From contig NZ_JACDNP010000015.1 in the NCBI RefSeq assembly GCF_013839425.1, positions 1-34,077 of the forward strand: DNA of 34,077 nucleotides. The letters run 5' to 3'. Below are positions 23,398 to 32,143 of the stretch, piece after piece; the stretch's first letter is position 1; every line of letters starts with the position of its first letter. The position numbers were made by a program, and so were the translations under genes. This DNA is from Halorhabdus salina. Its GTDB lineage: Archaea > Halobacteriota > Halobacteria > Halobacteriales > Haloarculaceae. The notes under the pieces were generated by a model. It saw only the letters and a program-made list of their open reading frames with translations, searched no databases and was not told the DNA's origin.

Positions 23398-26058
23398 ATG
23401 AATTTATCACATCGACACGTTCCGGATTTCGAACCGCACGCACAGCCTGATGCGATCGTTTCGGCTCCCAACTGCCGAATTACTGTCCTCACGCCCCGCG
23501 TCCTCCGGTTGGAGTACGATCCGACCGAGTCTTTCGAGGACCGTCCAAGCCAACTGGTGTGGTATCGCGACCAGCCGGTTCCCGACTTCGAGGTTACCCG
23601 GACCGGCGCGTCTCTGGTCGTCGAAACCGACGCTATGGAACTCGAGTACGACCACACTGCCGATGGGTTCTCCCCTGAGACACTGTCCATCGAACTCGCG
23701 GACGGCACTGAGTGGACGTACGGCGCGGACAACGACGGCAACCTGGGCGGATCGTTGCGGACCTTAGACGAGGTCGACGGGGCGGCCCCCCTCGAAGACG
23801 GGTTGGTGTCCCGTGACGGCTGGGCAGTCATCGACGACACTGATCGGTTGGTCTTCGGCGAGGACGGCTGGGTCCATCCCCGGGAGGCCGCCGATGGCTA
23901 CGAGGATCTGTACTTCTTCGGCGACGGCCAGGACTACCAGACTCGCTTGACGGACTTCCGGGCCATCACCGGCGAAGTCCCGATGATCCCTCGGTGGGCG
24001 CTTGGCAACTGGTGGAGTCGCTACTGGGAATATTCTCAGGACGAACTCCGCGATGTCGTCGAGGGCTTTTTCGATCACGACATCCCGCTGTCGGTCGCCG
24101 TGATCGACATGGACTGGCATGTCGTCGACAATGCCTTTCACGATGGCTGGACGGGCTGGACCTGGAACGACGAGTGCTTCCCCGATCCATCGGGGTTCAT
24201 CGATTGGCTCCACGACAACGACGTCAAAACGACGCTCAACCTTCATCCCGCGGAGGGCGTCCATCCCCACGAGGCTCAGTACGAGGCCTTCGCCCAGTTC
24301 ATGGGGATCGATCCCGCGAGCGAGGAGCCGATCGAGTTCGACGCGAGCGATCCGCAGTTCCTCCGTGGCTATTTCGAGCACTTGATCGACCCGATGGAGG
24401 ACGAGGAGGGTGTCGACTTCTGGTGGATCGACTGGCAGCAATGGGACGAATCACCGGAGATTGATGGTCTCGACCCGCTGTGGGCGCTCAACCACCTCCA
24501 CTCCCTGGACCGGACCCGCGACGGGAAACGGCCGTTTATTTTCTCCCGCTGGCCCGGCCTGGGCGGGCACCGCTATCCGATCGGCTTCTCCGGCGATGCG
24601 TACATCTCCTGGGAATCCCTACAGTTCCAGCCCCATCTGACGGCTACCTCGGCGAACGTGGGCTATGGCTGGTGGAGTCACGACATCGGCGGTCACATGG
24701 GCGGGGAGGGCGACCCGCGCGACTTCGCGGAACTGTACGCCCGCTGGACCCAGTTCGGAGCTCTCTCGCCGATCAACCGCATCCACACGACAAAACACCG
24801 CTTCGTGGACAAGCGCCCGTGGGCCTTCGATGGAACGATTTCGGAGACGCTCGAAGACGCCCTGACCCTCCGCCACGAGTTGCTTCCGTACCTCTACACG
24901 ATGGCGTGGCGCGATCACGAAGCGAGCGTCCCGCTCGTTCGCCCGATGTACTACCACCATCCCGAGGCTGAGGCGGCCTACGAGACCGTCCACCAGTACT
25001 ACTTCGGGAGCGAACTGCTCGCCGCACCTCATCTCAGCGAGCGCGACGACGAGACCAACCTGGCCCGGCGCTCAGTCTGGTTGCCCGAGGGTGAGTGGTT
25101 CGACTTCACGTCCGGGGAGTCCTACGAGGGAGGTCGCTTCCACGCTCGCTACGGGGATCTCGAGGACCTCCCGGTCTACGCGAAGGCCGGTGCGATCGTG
25201 CCGATGGATCCCGACGCGAGTCAGGACGGCGAAAACCCCGACCGGCTGCGGGTGGTTGCGTTCCCTGGCGCTGACAACAGCTTTACACTCTACGAGGACG
25301 ACGGCACCACGATGGCCCACCGTGAGGGTGCCTTTGCGACCACGACCCTCACTCAGACCTTCGAGGGCGACAGCCTGACCGTCGAGATCGAGCCTGCCGA
25401 GGGTGACCGCTCGCTCATCCCCGAGGAACGAGCCTACGAACTCCAGATTCGGGGCGTCACCGAACCCATGGCCGTGACGGCTGATGCGCCGGTCGACTTC
25501 GAGACAACCTACCGACGCGAGGACGCCACGCTCCTGATCGAATTCGACGCGATGCCCGTCACGGATGGCCTCACGGTCACCCTCGAGACGGACGCTACCT
25601 CGTTGGTCTCCCGGCAGGACCACACTCGCGAGCGCGTCGAGACTCTCCTCTGGTCGTTCAAGACTCATGTCGCTATCAAAGAGGCCATCCTCGACGATTT
25701 CGAGCCAGATTCGATCGAGTGGCTGGCCGAGTACACTGGGCCACTCACGACCGCCCAGATGCGGGCGCTCGTCGAGACGATTACCGGCGCTGGGGCAGAC
25801 CTGATCGACCACGACGGCGAAGATCAACTCGTCGTCTGGAATCCCGATGACGAACCTGTCTCCTATCGATTCACCACCTGGGACTGGCGGGACGAACCGT
25901 TCCTCTTTGACGCCGGCTCGGCCGAGTCCGGCACAGTCCCTGACTGGACTGCCTTTGACGTGAGTGACGCCGCAGTCGAAGGGTGTCTCGAACTCACCTT
26001 CGGCGACACAGTCACGATGACTGTTGAGAGTGATGCTCCGGACAAACCGACTAACTGA
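23398..26058 (+). CDS. GH31 alpha-glycosidase (alpha-glucosidase/alpha-xylosidase type)
   Basis: An 886-residue family 31 glycoside hydrolase. After an N-terminal beta-sandwich (to about 190), the barrel begins with IPRWALGNWWSRYWEYSQDEL. The nucleophile is Asp345 in FWWIDWQQ and the acid/base Asp400 in GFSGDAYISWESL; GWWSHDIGGHMGG (424-436) and the RIHTTK loop follow. WWIDWQQ differs from the WxDMNE form of typical alpha-glucosidases and marks a distinct subgroup. The last 180 residues form an extra domain, making the protein longer than common members. There is no signal peptide, so it is cytoplasmic. ATG 23398 follows a TAA-containing spacer. Exact substrate (maltose, isomaltose, xyloside or a transglycosylation product) is not decidable here. 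Confidence 0.88.
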   Translation: MNLSHRHVPDFEPHAQPDAIVSAPNCRITVLTPRVLRLEYDPTESFEDRPSQLVWYRDQPVPDFEVTRTGASLVVETDAMELEYDHTADGFSPETLSIELADGTEWTYGADNDGNLGGSLRTLDEVDGAAPLEDGLVSRDGWAVIDDTDRLVFGEDGWVHPREAADGYEDLYFFGDGQDYQTRLTDFRAITGEVPMIPRWALGNWWSRYWEYSQDELRDVVEGFFDHDIPLSVAVIDMDWHVVDNAFHDGWTGWTWNDECFPDPSGFIDWLHDNDVKTTLNLHPAEGVHPHEAQYEAFAQFMGIDPASEEPIEFDASDPQFLRGYFEHLIDPMEDEEGVDFWWIDWQQWDESPEIDGLDPLWALNHLHSLDRTRDGKRPFIFSRWPGLGGHRYPIGFSGDAYISWESLQFQPHLTATSANVGYGWWSHDIGGHMGGEGDPRDFAELYARWTQFGALSPINRIHTTKHRFVDKRPWAFDGTISETLEDALTLRHELLPYLYTMAWRDHEASVPLVRPMYYHHPEAEAAYETVHQYYFGSELLAAPHLSERDDETNLARRSVWLPEGEWFDFTSGESYEGGRFHARYGDLEDLPVYAKAGAIVPMDPDASQDGENPDRLRVVAFPGADNSFTLYEDDGTTMAHREGAFATTTLTQTFEGDSLTVEIEPAEGDRSLIPEERAYELQIRGVTEPMAVTADAPVDFETTYRREDATLLIEFDAMPVTDGLTVTLETDATSLVSRQDHTRERVETLLWSFKTHVAIKEAILDDFEPDSIEWLAEYTGPLTTAQMRALVETITGAGADLIDHDGEDQLVVWNPDDEPVSYRFTTWDWRDEPFLFDAGSAESGTVPDWTAFDVSDAAVEGCLELTFGDTVTMTVESDAPDKPTN

Positions 26059-26119
26059 CAGTTCGTCTCTCCGTTGGCACCCCTTCGCATCCGAAATAGT
26101 GTCGTGATGTAGCGGTATC

Positions 26120-26138
26120 CGCCGACCCGGGGTCGGCG
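26120..26138. terminator. Palindrome between convergent genes
   Basis: CGCCGACCC and GGGTCGGCG form a perfect 9-bp inverted repeat around a single G. It lies between the convergent GH31 and BofA-like genes and may end both transcripts, although no T tract follows. Confidence 0.35.
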
Positions 26139-26168
26139 TCATCCGGAAATAATCGACAATATTCCGTA

Positions 26169-26447
26169 TCAGTGCACGAAGACGGCCGCGCCGGGCACGA
26201 ACGCGACGTCGAGCACTGACAGCAAGATCACGAGCACCGCGCCCGGCACCCCACCGACGGCGACGACCAGCAACGCCAGCGGCGTAATCGTCACTTCCAG
26301 TCCGAGCAGGAGATCGACGAGCACAAAGATGGCCAGACCCAGTATGGCGTTCCAGATGAACGGTTTGACCGCTTTGACGATCCAGTACGCGCCAAAGACG
26401 ACCGCTAAAACGACCAGCAGCGCCCCGACTTCGAGTGATGTGACCAT
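26169..26447 (-). CDS. BofA-like (pro-sigmaK processing inhibitor family) membrane protein
   Basis: A 92-residue protein with three hydrophobic segments (about 5-22, 33-50 and 58-85) and the pattern VKPFIWNAILGL...ITPLALLVVAVGGVPGA seen in archaeal members of the BofA family. In Bacillus BofA regulates an intramembrane protease. Archaea lack sigma-K, so the role here is unknown, though a site-2 protease is encoded in the same window (10089-11333). The start is ATG 26447; the open frame continues upstream across the tRNA gene, which is not coding. The gene is divergent from tRNA-Pro. Confidence 0.8.
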   Translation of the reverse strand: MVTSLEVGALLVVLAVVFGAYWIVKAVKPFIWNAILGLAIFVLVDLLLGLEVTITPLALLVVAVGGVPGAVLVILLSVLDVAFVPGAAVFVH

Positions 26448-26529
26448 GTGCGAGCTTCGCTGCAAACTCGTATGTGCTTTCTGGCTAGAACGAAACGCTT
26501 TAGCTCGCCTCGCCGTAACTCTTGGTTGC

Positions 26530-26602
26530 GGGACCGTGGGGTAGCTTGGTATCCTTGCGGCCTTGGGTGCCGTTGACCTCGGTTCAAATCCGAGCGGTCC
26601 CA
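26530..26602 (+). tRNA. tRNA-Pro (anticodon UGG)
   Basis: The 73-base gene folds into a cloverleaf. The acceptor stem GGGACCG pairs with CGGTCCC (26595-26601), with A as discriminator at 26602. The D loop contains GGGTAGCTTGGTAT. The anticodon stem GCGGC/GCCGT encloses the loop CTTGGGT, giving anticodon TGG. The T arm carries GGTTCAAATCC. CCA is not encoded, as is usual in archaea, and there is no intron. Confidence 0.95.
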
Positions 26603-26844
26603 TGTTGCGTGGCGCGAACAAGCTCGTGAGCGCCTGCAAACGGAAGGGTGAGGATTTGAATGAGAGAACACGCAGCGCGAGCGAAGCGAGCGACCGTGTT
26701 CGCGTGGTTCAACATCCCTGAAATAACTCTGAGTAAGCTCTATGAGGGAAATGAGTGAATACCGGATGGGTCCTATAGGTTCCTGCTGGTAATAGCACTA
26801 CGTACAAGTATTACGGCTGACTTTTTCACTACCGAGAAATCGAG
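26603..26844. other. Spacer between tRNA-Pro and IS6 remnant
   Basis: No gene is seen. It contains a GCGAGCGAAGCGAGCG low-complexity palindrome (about 26676-26692), common downstream of haloarchaeal tRNA genes, and AT-richer sequence toward the transposase. Confidence 0.4.
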
Positions 26845-27543
26845 TCATATCCTACATGAATTTGAACTTCGACCGATAAGAGGCCATTCGACAACAGTTG
26901 GTCGTGTTTCGTTTAGCGAGTCCCACCATCGTGCGAAGCTTTGGAGCCAATTTTTGGCTGTTTCTGGTTCGACGTGACTGAACTAGTTTGAGAACGAAGA
27001 GGTTCGTCGTTTTACCTTTCGAGATATATGCTCGACACAGTTCCGATTTCCGCGGCGTTCAACCTGAAATCGGGGCTCGACGCGTTGAAGCGCCGTTTGG
27101 AGATGGTGAGCACCATCGACGAGAACTCTGGCGTCCTCGACGTTGTGTTTCTCGCGGAGTTCCTGCAGGAACATCTCCGTCAACGCGGTCGTTGTGGTCG
27201 AATACAGCCGCATATGCAGCACTTCGTTTGTTTGTGGATCCACAGCGGCGTACAGCCAGTACTGCTGGTCGTCGATACGAATCACTGTCTCGTCTAGCGC
27301 GATCTGCGTCGGCTCTTTGGCGGAGACTGGCTGTAAGTCGGCTTTCTGCACCCACTCGTGGATGGCCTTTCGCGAGCGTTGGACACCGGATTTCTCAAAT
27401 TCCGAAACTATATCCAAAAGTGATAGTATCGCGAGATGCAATCGAGTACCAAGCTCCATCAGCCGGCGTGGTGACCGCTCGTGCTCTACGAAATCTAACC
27501 CAATCCAGTCGCTACTGCCACTGTAGCGTGTGATTTCTGGCAT
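26845..27543 (-). pseudogene. IS6-family transposase disrupted by a stop codon
   Basis: From ATG 27543 the frame gives a haloarchaeal IS6-type DDE transposase: MPEITRYSGSSDWIGLDFVE, AIHEWVQKADLQP, the first catalytic Asp in LDETVIRID, the second in LVDGAHH, and GNRNCVEHISRKVKRRTSSF with the Glu. Codon 187 is TAG (26983-26985). Directly after it, in the same frame, the expected C-terminus continues (FSHVEPETAKNWLQSFARWW) to TGA at 26845. The truncated 186-residue product still holds all three catalytic residues, but lacks the terminal helix. I could not define convincing terminal inverted repeats. Confidence 0.85.
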
Positions 27544-27612
27544 AGAACACCATATACTCACACCGTCTCATTTTTCACGCTTCACTACACACCGCCGCCC
27601 GCATTGCGCGTA

Positions 27613-27619
27613 CATTTAT
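27613..27619 (+). promoter_or_regulatory. TATA-like element of the 27645 gene
   Basis: CATTTAT is centred about 29 bases before ATG 27645. Confidence 0.5.
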
Positions 27620-27644
27620 GGTGCTCTCACTCGTTCGTGTTCGT

Positions 27645-27851
27645 ATGGGAAAACGAATGAAGAAAGCGATGAGTCGAGCCAAGTTCGCAGCGATCGGCGG
27701 CGCGGTCGGTGCCACCGCCGGAGCCTTGATTAGCCGTAACGCCGCCAGCACGGGAGCGGGCGTCGGCGCGCTCGTCGGCGCGACGATCGGCGAAAAGCGC
27801 GTCGACCTGGGTGAGATGGCCGAGAAAGTCACGGATCGTTCCGCCGAGTGA
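27645..27851 (+). CDS. Small glycine-zipper protein
   Basis: A 68-residue protein with a basic N-terminus (MGKRMKKAMSRAKF), then an Ala/Gly-rich stretch with GxxxG-type spacing (AIGGAVGATAGAL and GAGVGALVGATIGE), and an acidic tail. The spacing suggests paired helices in or on the membrane. It looks like a conserved haloarchaeal small protein, but I cannot name its function. The start ATG 27645 is preferred over the GTG-like upstream site because of the TATA element 29 bases away. It converges with the lactonase gene. Confidence 0.7.
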   Translation: MGKRMKKAMSRAKFAAIGGAVGATAGALISRNAASTGAGVGALVGATIGEKRVDLGEMAEKVTDRSAE

Positions 27852-27863
27852 CAAGCCGGGGCA

Positions 27864-28886
27864 CTACTGGGGGCGGACACACACGGGGCTGGGGGCAGTC
27901 ACCGTCTGGCCAGTCGCATCGAGGGTTCCGATCGCGTCGTCGATAGCGAACGGCACGATCGAATCCGTGTCAGCGTTCACGACGAGCAGGTAGTCGCCGT
28001 CGGGATCGAGCGCGAAATCCCGGGGACATTCGCCACGGGTCGAAACGATTTCGACGGCCTCAAGTCCTGTCGAAGTGACTTCAAACGTCGCGATGCTGTC
28101 GTGTCCCCGGTTCGACGCGTAGACGAACCATCCGGACGGGTGGACGGCGACAGCACCGGGCGCGTTCTCGCCGTCGTAGTCGGCCGGAACCGTCTCGACA
28201 GTCTCGCGGATGGTCAGCGTCCCGTCGGCCTCACGATCGAGGACCGTCAGTGTCGAATCGAGTTCGTTGACGCAGTAGACCGTCCCGTCGGGGCCGTAAT
28301 CGAACTGGCGCGGGCCGGCACCCTCGTGTAGGGAGACCGCCTCCTTTGCATCGAGTGTCCCCGCATCGTCGTCGAGTACATAGCGAACGATCTCGTCCGT
28401 CCCGAGGTCGGCAACGTAGACGAACCGCCCGTCGGGCCCGGGTCGGATCGTGTGCGGATGCGGGGCGGTTTGTCGGTCCGGATCGACGCTCGAACCCTCG
28501 CGTTCGTGAACGGTCGACTCGCCCAGGCTGCCATCTGCGCCGATCGGCACCACCGAGATCGCCCCGCCGGTGTAGTGGGCGACCAGCAGGTACTGGCCCG
28601 TCGGATCGACACTGCAATGACAGGGATCGGCGGGCCCGATCGACCGGCGGTTCAGTTGGTTTAGCTCGCCTTCATCGTCGATCGCGAACGCCGTCACTGC
28701 CCCCTCGGCGACTTCGTTGACGGCGTAGAAGTAGTTCCCTGACGGATGGATGGTCAGATACGATGGATCCGTTGCCGGGGCGGCCAGCTGTCCGTCGCCT
28801 AGCTGTCCAGCGGTTGTCTCGTGAGCGTAGATCCCGTCGCTGTCGCCGTCAGTGTAGGTACCGACGTACGTGTGGGCGGTAGGCAT
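27864..28886 (-). CDS. Lactonase family beta-propeller protein (6-phosphogluconolactonase-like)
   Basis: A 340-residue seven-bladed beta-propeller of the YbhE/Pgl-like lactonase family. Bacterial members hydrolyse 6-phosphogluconolactone. Haloarchaea use semi-phosphorylated sugar oxidation routes, so the substrate here may be another sugar lactone. Repeated blade motifs are visible: YLTIHPSGNYFYAVNE, HTIRPGPDGRFVYVADLGTD, VAVHPSGWFVYASNRGHDSI, and FALDPDGDYLLVVNADTDSI. The start is ATG 28886 (MPTAHTYVGTYTDG), giving the normal N-terminus; upstream extension lacks conservation. There is no signal peptide. It is divergent from aroC. Confidence 0.85.
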   Translation of the reverse strand: MPTAHTYVGTYTDGDSDGIYAHETTAGQLGDGQLAAPATDPSYLTIHPSGNYFYAVNEVAEGAVTAFAIDDEGELNQLNRRSIGPADPCHCSVDPTGQYLLVAHYTGGAISVVPIGADGSLGESTVHEREGSSVDPDRQTAPHPHTIRPGPDGRFVYVADLGTDEIVRYVLDDDAGTLDAKEAVSLHEGAGPRQFDYGPDGTVYCVNELDSTLTVLDREADGTLTIRETVETVPADYDGENAPGAVAVHPSGWFVYASNRGHDSIATFEVTSTGLEAVEIVSTRGECPRDFALDPDGDYLLVVNADTDSIVPFAIDDAIGTLDATGQTVTAPSPVCVRPQ

Positions 28887-29003
28887 TGGTGGATCGTCGG
28901 CCGGCCCCCCCATGAGCGTGTCGGCGACGATGACCTGCTGGTCACCGGCCAGGCACCCGGACATTCTCAACAACTAAATGGCCCCACACCCCACACCGGG
29001 ACA

Positions 29004-30203
29004 ATGAACGGCAACAGTTTCGGCCGACTCTTCGACGTCACCACGTTCGGGGAGAGCCACGGCGGGGCGATGGGGTGTACCGTCTCGGGCGTTCCTGCCG
29101 GCGTCGAGTTGAGCGAGGACGACATCCAGCACGATCTCGACCGGCGCAAACCCGGCCAGTCGATGATTACAACCTCGCGGGACGAACCGGATGCCGTCTC
29201 GATCAAGTCCGGCCTCCAGGACGGCTACACGACGGGCACGCCGATCGGGATGGTCATCCAGAACAAGGACTCTCGCTCTGGCAAGTACGAGCCGTTCGTC
29301 ACTGCCCCGCGACCCTCCCACGGCGACTTCACCTACTCGGCGAAGTTCGGCACGCGCAACTGGGGCGGCGGGGGCCGGTCCTCCGCGAGGGAGACGGTCA
29401 ACTGGGTCGCCGCGGGTGCCATCGCCAAGCAAGTCTTGGCACAGAGCGAGTACGACGTCCAGATCAAGGCCCACGTCAACCAGATCGGCGACGTCCGAGC
29501 CCCGGAGGTCTCCTTCGAGGAGATGCTCGAACACAGCGAACAGAACGATATCCGGTGTGCGCATCCCGAGACGGCCGAGGAGATGCGCGACCTTGCCGAG
29601 GAGGTCCAGCAGGAGGGCGATTCGATCGGCGGCTCGGTCTACTTCGAGGCGCAAGGCGTCCCGCGAGGGCTGGGTGCGCCCCGCTTTGACTCCATCCCCT
29701 CGCGACTCGGCCAGCTCATCTACTCGATCCCGGCGGTCAACGACTTCGAGTACGGGGTCGGCCGAGACGCCCGGACGATGCGCGGGACGGAGTACAACGA
29801 GGACTGGGAATTCGACGAGAACGGTGATCCTGCGCCCGTCGGCAACGACCACGGCGGCATCCAGGGCGGGATCACCACAGGCGACCCGATCTACGGCGAG
29901 ATCACCTGGCACCCGCCGGTCTCGATTCCCAAAAAACAGGAGACTGTCGACTGGGAGACGGGCGAGCGCAAGGAGATCCAGGTCGTCGGCCGTCACGACC
30001 CCGTCCTCCCGCCCCGAGCGGTCCCTGTCGTCGAGGCGCTGCTGTACTGCACGGTGCTTGACTTCATGCTGCTTTCCGGCCGCATCAACCCCGACCGGCT
30101 CGACGATCGGCCCGGCGAGTACGACACCGACTATCACCCGTCGAGTCCGGTCAACGATCCCGAGGACGCGGACACACAGGCCGAGACGATCGACGACGAG
30201 TGA
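29004..30203 (+). CDS. aroC: Chorismate synthase
   Basis: A 399-residue enzyme converting 5-enolpyruvylshikimate-3-phosphate to chorismate with reduced FMN, the last shared step to aromatic amino acids. Signature segments are FGESHGGAMGCTVSG at residues 15-29, the RSSARETVNWVAAGA-type motif near 125-140, and GNDHGGIQGGITTGDPI near 287. The C-terminal tail after the conserved RINPDRLDD region is acidic, as in other haloarchaea. The start is ATG 29004, because MNGNSFGRLFDVTTFGESHG is the family N-terminus. A TATA-like AACTAAATGG (28971-28980) lies about 28 bases upstream. Confidence 0.96.
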   Translation: MNGNSFGRLFDVTTFGESHGGAMGCTVSGVPAGVELSEDDIQHDLDRRKPGQSMITTSRDEPDAVSIKSGLQDGYTTGTPIGMVIQNKDSRSGKYEPFVTAPRPSHGDFTYSAKFGTRNWGGGGRSSARETVNWVAAGAIAKQVLAQSEYDVQIKAHVNQIGDVRAPEVSFEEMLEHSEQNDIRCAHPETAEEMRDLAEEVQQEGDSIGGSVYFEAQGVPRGLGAPRFDSIPSRLGQLIYSIPAVNDFEYGVGRDARTMRGTEYNEDWEFDENGDPAPVGNDHGGIQGGITTGDPIYGEITWHPPVSIPKKQETVDWETGERKEIQVVGRHDPVLPPRAVPVVEALLYCTVLDFMLLSGRINPDRLDDRPGEYDTDYHPSSPVNDPEDADTQAETIDDE

Positions 30204-30279
30204 GGCGACGGCGTTTGAGGTCAGTCACGTTGGGGTCTTCGGTCCGCTCTGCGTTACTGCCGGACTCATAAGTCGTTTT

Positions 30280-31581
30280 TCAGGCTGTACGAAGCGCGTA
30301 CACCCTTCCGTCAGTACAGCCGGCGTACACTGTCGATTCCACGAGTGCGAGTGACGTAATCCGACTCGGTGTCGAAACGGTCCACAGCACGTCCCCGGAA
30401 TCGGCATCATATGCACGGATTCGACCGCTTTCCTCTTCTCGGTGGCCAGCATACGCCTCACCGTCGGGATAGCCACCACAGGCGACAACAACGCCGTTGT
30501 CCCCGACGACAACAGCGTTTTGCACCCACTCGGTTTCTCGCGTCCACATGACCGTTCGATCCTGGAGGTCAACTGCCCGAAGTTCGCCGCTGTTCGGCAA
30601 GAAGTAATCGCCGAAATCTTCAGAAATAGAGAGGCTGAGATATGCCGTGTCGTTAACGACGGCGGGTGCATTTGCGGTGCCACCGTATTTCGCTGGGTCC
30701 CACAATGTATCACCTGTCTCAGTGTCGTAGCCGTAAAGCGTCGGAAGCCCTCCCGGTGGACTCCAGTCCCCGCCGACGATGACGCTCCCAGAATCGACTG
30801 CTGGCACAGTCGATCCCGAATACTGGGTAGACCACGTTTCCTTGGGGCCACTGTTTAGCGTAGCACCAAGCCCCGTTCGTGGACGATATCGGGAGACACC
30901 CGAGTTACCGGTCACGAAGAGTGATCCGTCAGCAAGCGTCGGATAGATCCCCTCATTCTGCCACTGAATGTCGGCAGATTTCGCGTCGAAGGCAACAAGT
31001 TGCTCGTCATGCCCTGCATAGTGGCCGACAACGACTGTCTCCTGGTTAGCGACGAGCTGTGCGGGTCCACGGCTATCACCCGTCTCGTACGTGCTCCAGA
31101 CCGCGTGTGTACTGACTTCGGAGGTGTACTCCCAGCCTCGGAGAAGCTGGACAAACGACTCGTCACGGACACCCAGAGGCCCAGCCGCGTACAGCCGCCG
31201 TCCGCCAGCAGAGACGGGTACGATCCCAGCGACATAGGCGGGGACGAACTCCTCGAAAACCCGCGTTCGGTCACGCAGCTGGATAACGACGAGACCTTGG
31301 CCACCGAACGCAGTCAGCAACCCATCGGCGATGAGGAGGCCGTGGGCAGGAACGGGTAGTTCGACCGTCCAGCCAGCTTCGACATCGCTTCTCGGAGGGG
31401 ATGCGTTCGGATTGTGCCCGGAGTTGGAGGGACCGTAGCGTTCGAGCGGCCACGTCTCTTCGGCTGGTGACCACGTGTCTACCGAAATAGCACTCCCACC
31501 GGAACAGCCTGCCAGCGCGGCTGTTGTGCAGGTGGCACCAGCACAAAGGAAGGATCGTCGGCTGAAGGGAGGCATCTCCAT
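30280..31581 (-). CDS. Tat-exported lipoprotein with PQQ-type beta-propeller repeats
   Basis: About 430 residues. The N-terminus has a twin-arginine signal (FSRRSFLCAGA) and lipobox LAGC, so the mature protein should be lipid-anchored outside the cell. The rest is a PQQ-like WD-type beta-propeller with repeated blades: DTETGDTLWDPAKYGG, LRAVDLQDRTVMWT, RAYDADSGDVLWTVSTP, and VYAGCTDGRVYAL. Such proteins act as scaffolds or bind quinone; no enzyme residues can be claimed. Possible starts are ATG 31581, ATG 31575 and TTG 31590. A TATA-like TTTTAT at 31601-31607 fits either ATG. Several codons are less G/C-rich than in neighbours. Confidence 0.85.
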   Translation of the reverse strand: MEMPPFSRRSFLCAGATCTTAALAGCSGGSAISVDTWSPAEETWPLERYGPSNSGHNPNASPPRSDVEAGWTVELPVPAHGLLIADGLLTAFGGQGLVVIQLRDRTRVFEEFVPAYVAGIVPVSAGGRRLYAAGPLGVRDESFVQLLRGWEYTSEVSTHAVWSTYETGDSRGPAQLVANQETVVVGHYAGHDEQLVAFDAKSADIQWQNEGIYPTLADGSLFVTGNSGVSRYRPRTGLGATLNSGPKETWSTQYSGSTVPAVDSGSVIVGGDWSPPGGLPTLYGYDTETGDTLWDPAKYGGTANAPAVVNDTAYLSLSISEDFGDYFLPNSGELRAVDLQDRTVMWTRETEWVQNAVVVGDNGVVVACGGYPDGEAYAGHREEESGRIRAYDADSGDVLWTVSTPSRITSLALVESTVYAGCTDGRVYALRTA

Positions 31582-31704
31582 TGATTTCAATCTTCAGCTC
31601 ATAAAACGTTCTGATATTTTTTCAAGAACGACTCGGCTTACATCGCTAAAACGCTAGTATGACATTCCGTGCAAAAACTGGGCCACACTCGAGGAGACGG
31701 ACTG

Positions 31705-31917
31705 TCACTCGATAGAATCGTCGAGTAGTGATCCGTCAATCGACCGCCACCCGCGAACGGCACACACCAGCGCGTCCAGGCCGACGATGGCGACGCCGAT
31801 GATCCCGATCAACTCAAGCGTTGGATACGTTGTGAAGACGCCCGTGAACTGCTGGACGACGATGAACGCGAGCAGGTACACCACGCGCCCGATACGTCGG
31901 CGAGACATACGTCGCAT
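31705..31917 (-). CDS. Small two-segment membrane protein
   Basis: A 70-residue protein with an Arg-rich start (MRRMSRRRIGR), two hydrophobic segments at about 12-27 and 36-54, and an acidic tail ending DDSIE. ATG 31908 is an alternative start. The Arg-rich N-terminus predicts an inside location. I do not recognise the family. It is divergent from the BCCT transporter unit. Confidence 0.6.
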   Translation of the reverse strand: MRRMSRRRIGRVVYLLAFIVVQQFTGVFTTYPTLELIGIIGVAIVGLDALVCAVRGWRSIDGSLLDDSIE

Positions 31918-31996
31918 TAGGGCTTTACACGTATGAGGGTACGGACTGCAGCGGAACGTGTCGCGGTTTTCGTTCCATCGGCTGTCTACACGACCC

Positions 31997-32006
31997 AATT
32001 ATTTGG
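31997..32006 (+). promoter_or_regulatory. TATA-like element upstream of the BCCT unit
   Basis: CAATTATTTG is centred about 28 bases before ATG 32030. This is the spacing of a leaderless transcript starting at the short ORF, 110 bases ahead of the transporter. Confidence 0.5.
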
Positions 32007-32029
32007 TGACGGACTGTGATTTCTTTCGC

Positions 32030-32143
32030 ATGTATCGTCTCAACGCAGTTACGCTGGCGTTCGGACCCGATCGGGGCCTTGCCGACCCACTTTGGCACCG
32101 CGATCGGGCGTGTCGTTGCTTCAGCGTCGGTGGTGACCTGTGA
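32030..32143 (+). CDS. Putative 37-residue upstream ORF coupled to the BCCT gene
   Basis: An ATG at 32030 opens 37 codons (MYRLNAVTLAFGPDRGL...) whose TGA shares GTGA with the transporter start at 32140. The TATA-like element at 31997-32006 is at leaderless distance from this ATG. The predicted peptide is basic, with two Cys near its end. It may be a leader that feeds ribosomes to the transporter gene or senses conditions. No homologue is recognised and translation is unproven. Confidence 0.4.
   Translation: MYRLNAVTLAFGPDRGLADPLWHRDRACRCFSVGGDL

Noticed and set aside
26815-27600. Similar TTTTTCAC...CACTAC strings flanking the IS6 remnant as terminal repeats
   Set aside because: They are in direct rather than inverted orientation and differ internally, so they do not define the element ends.
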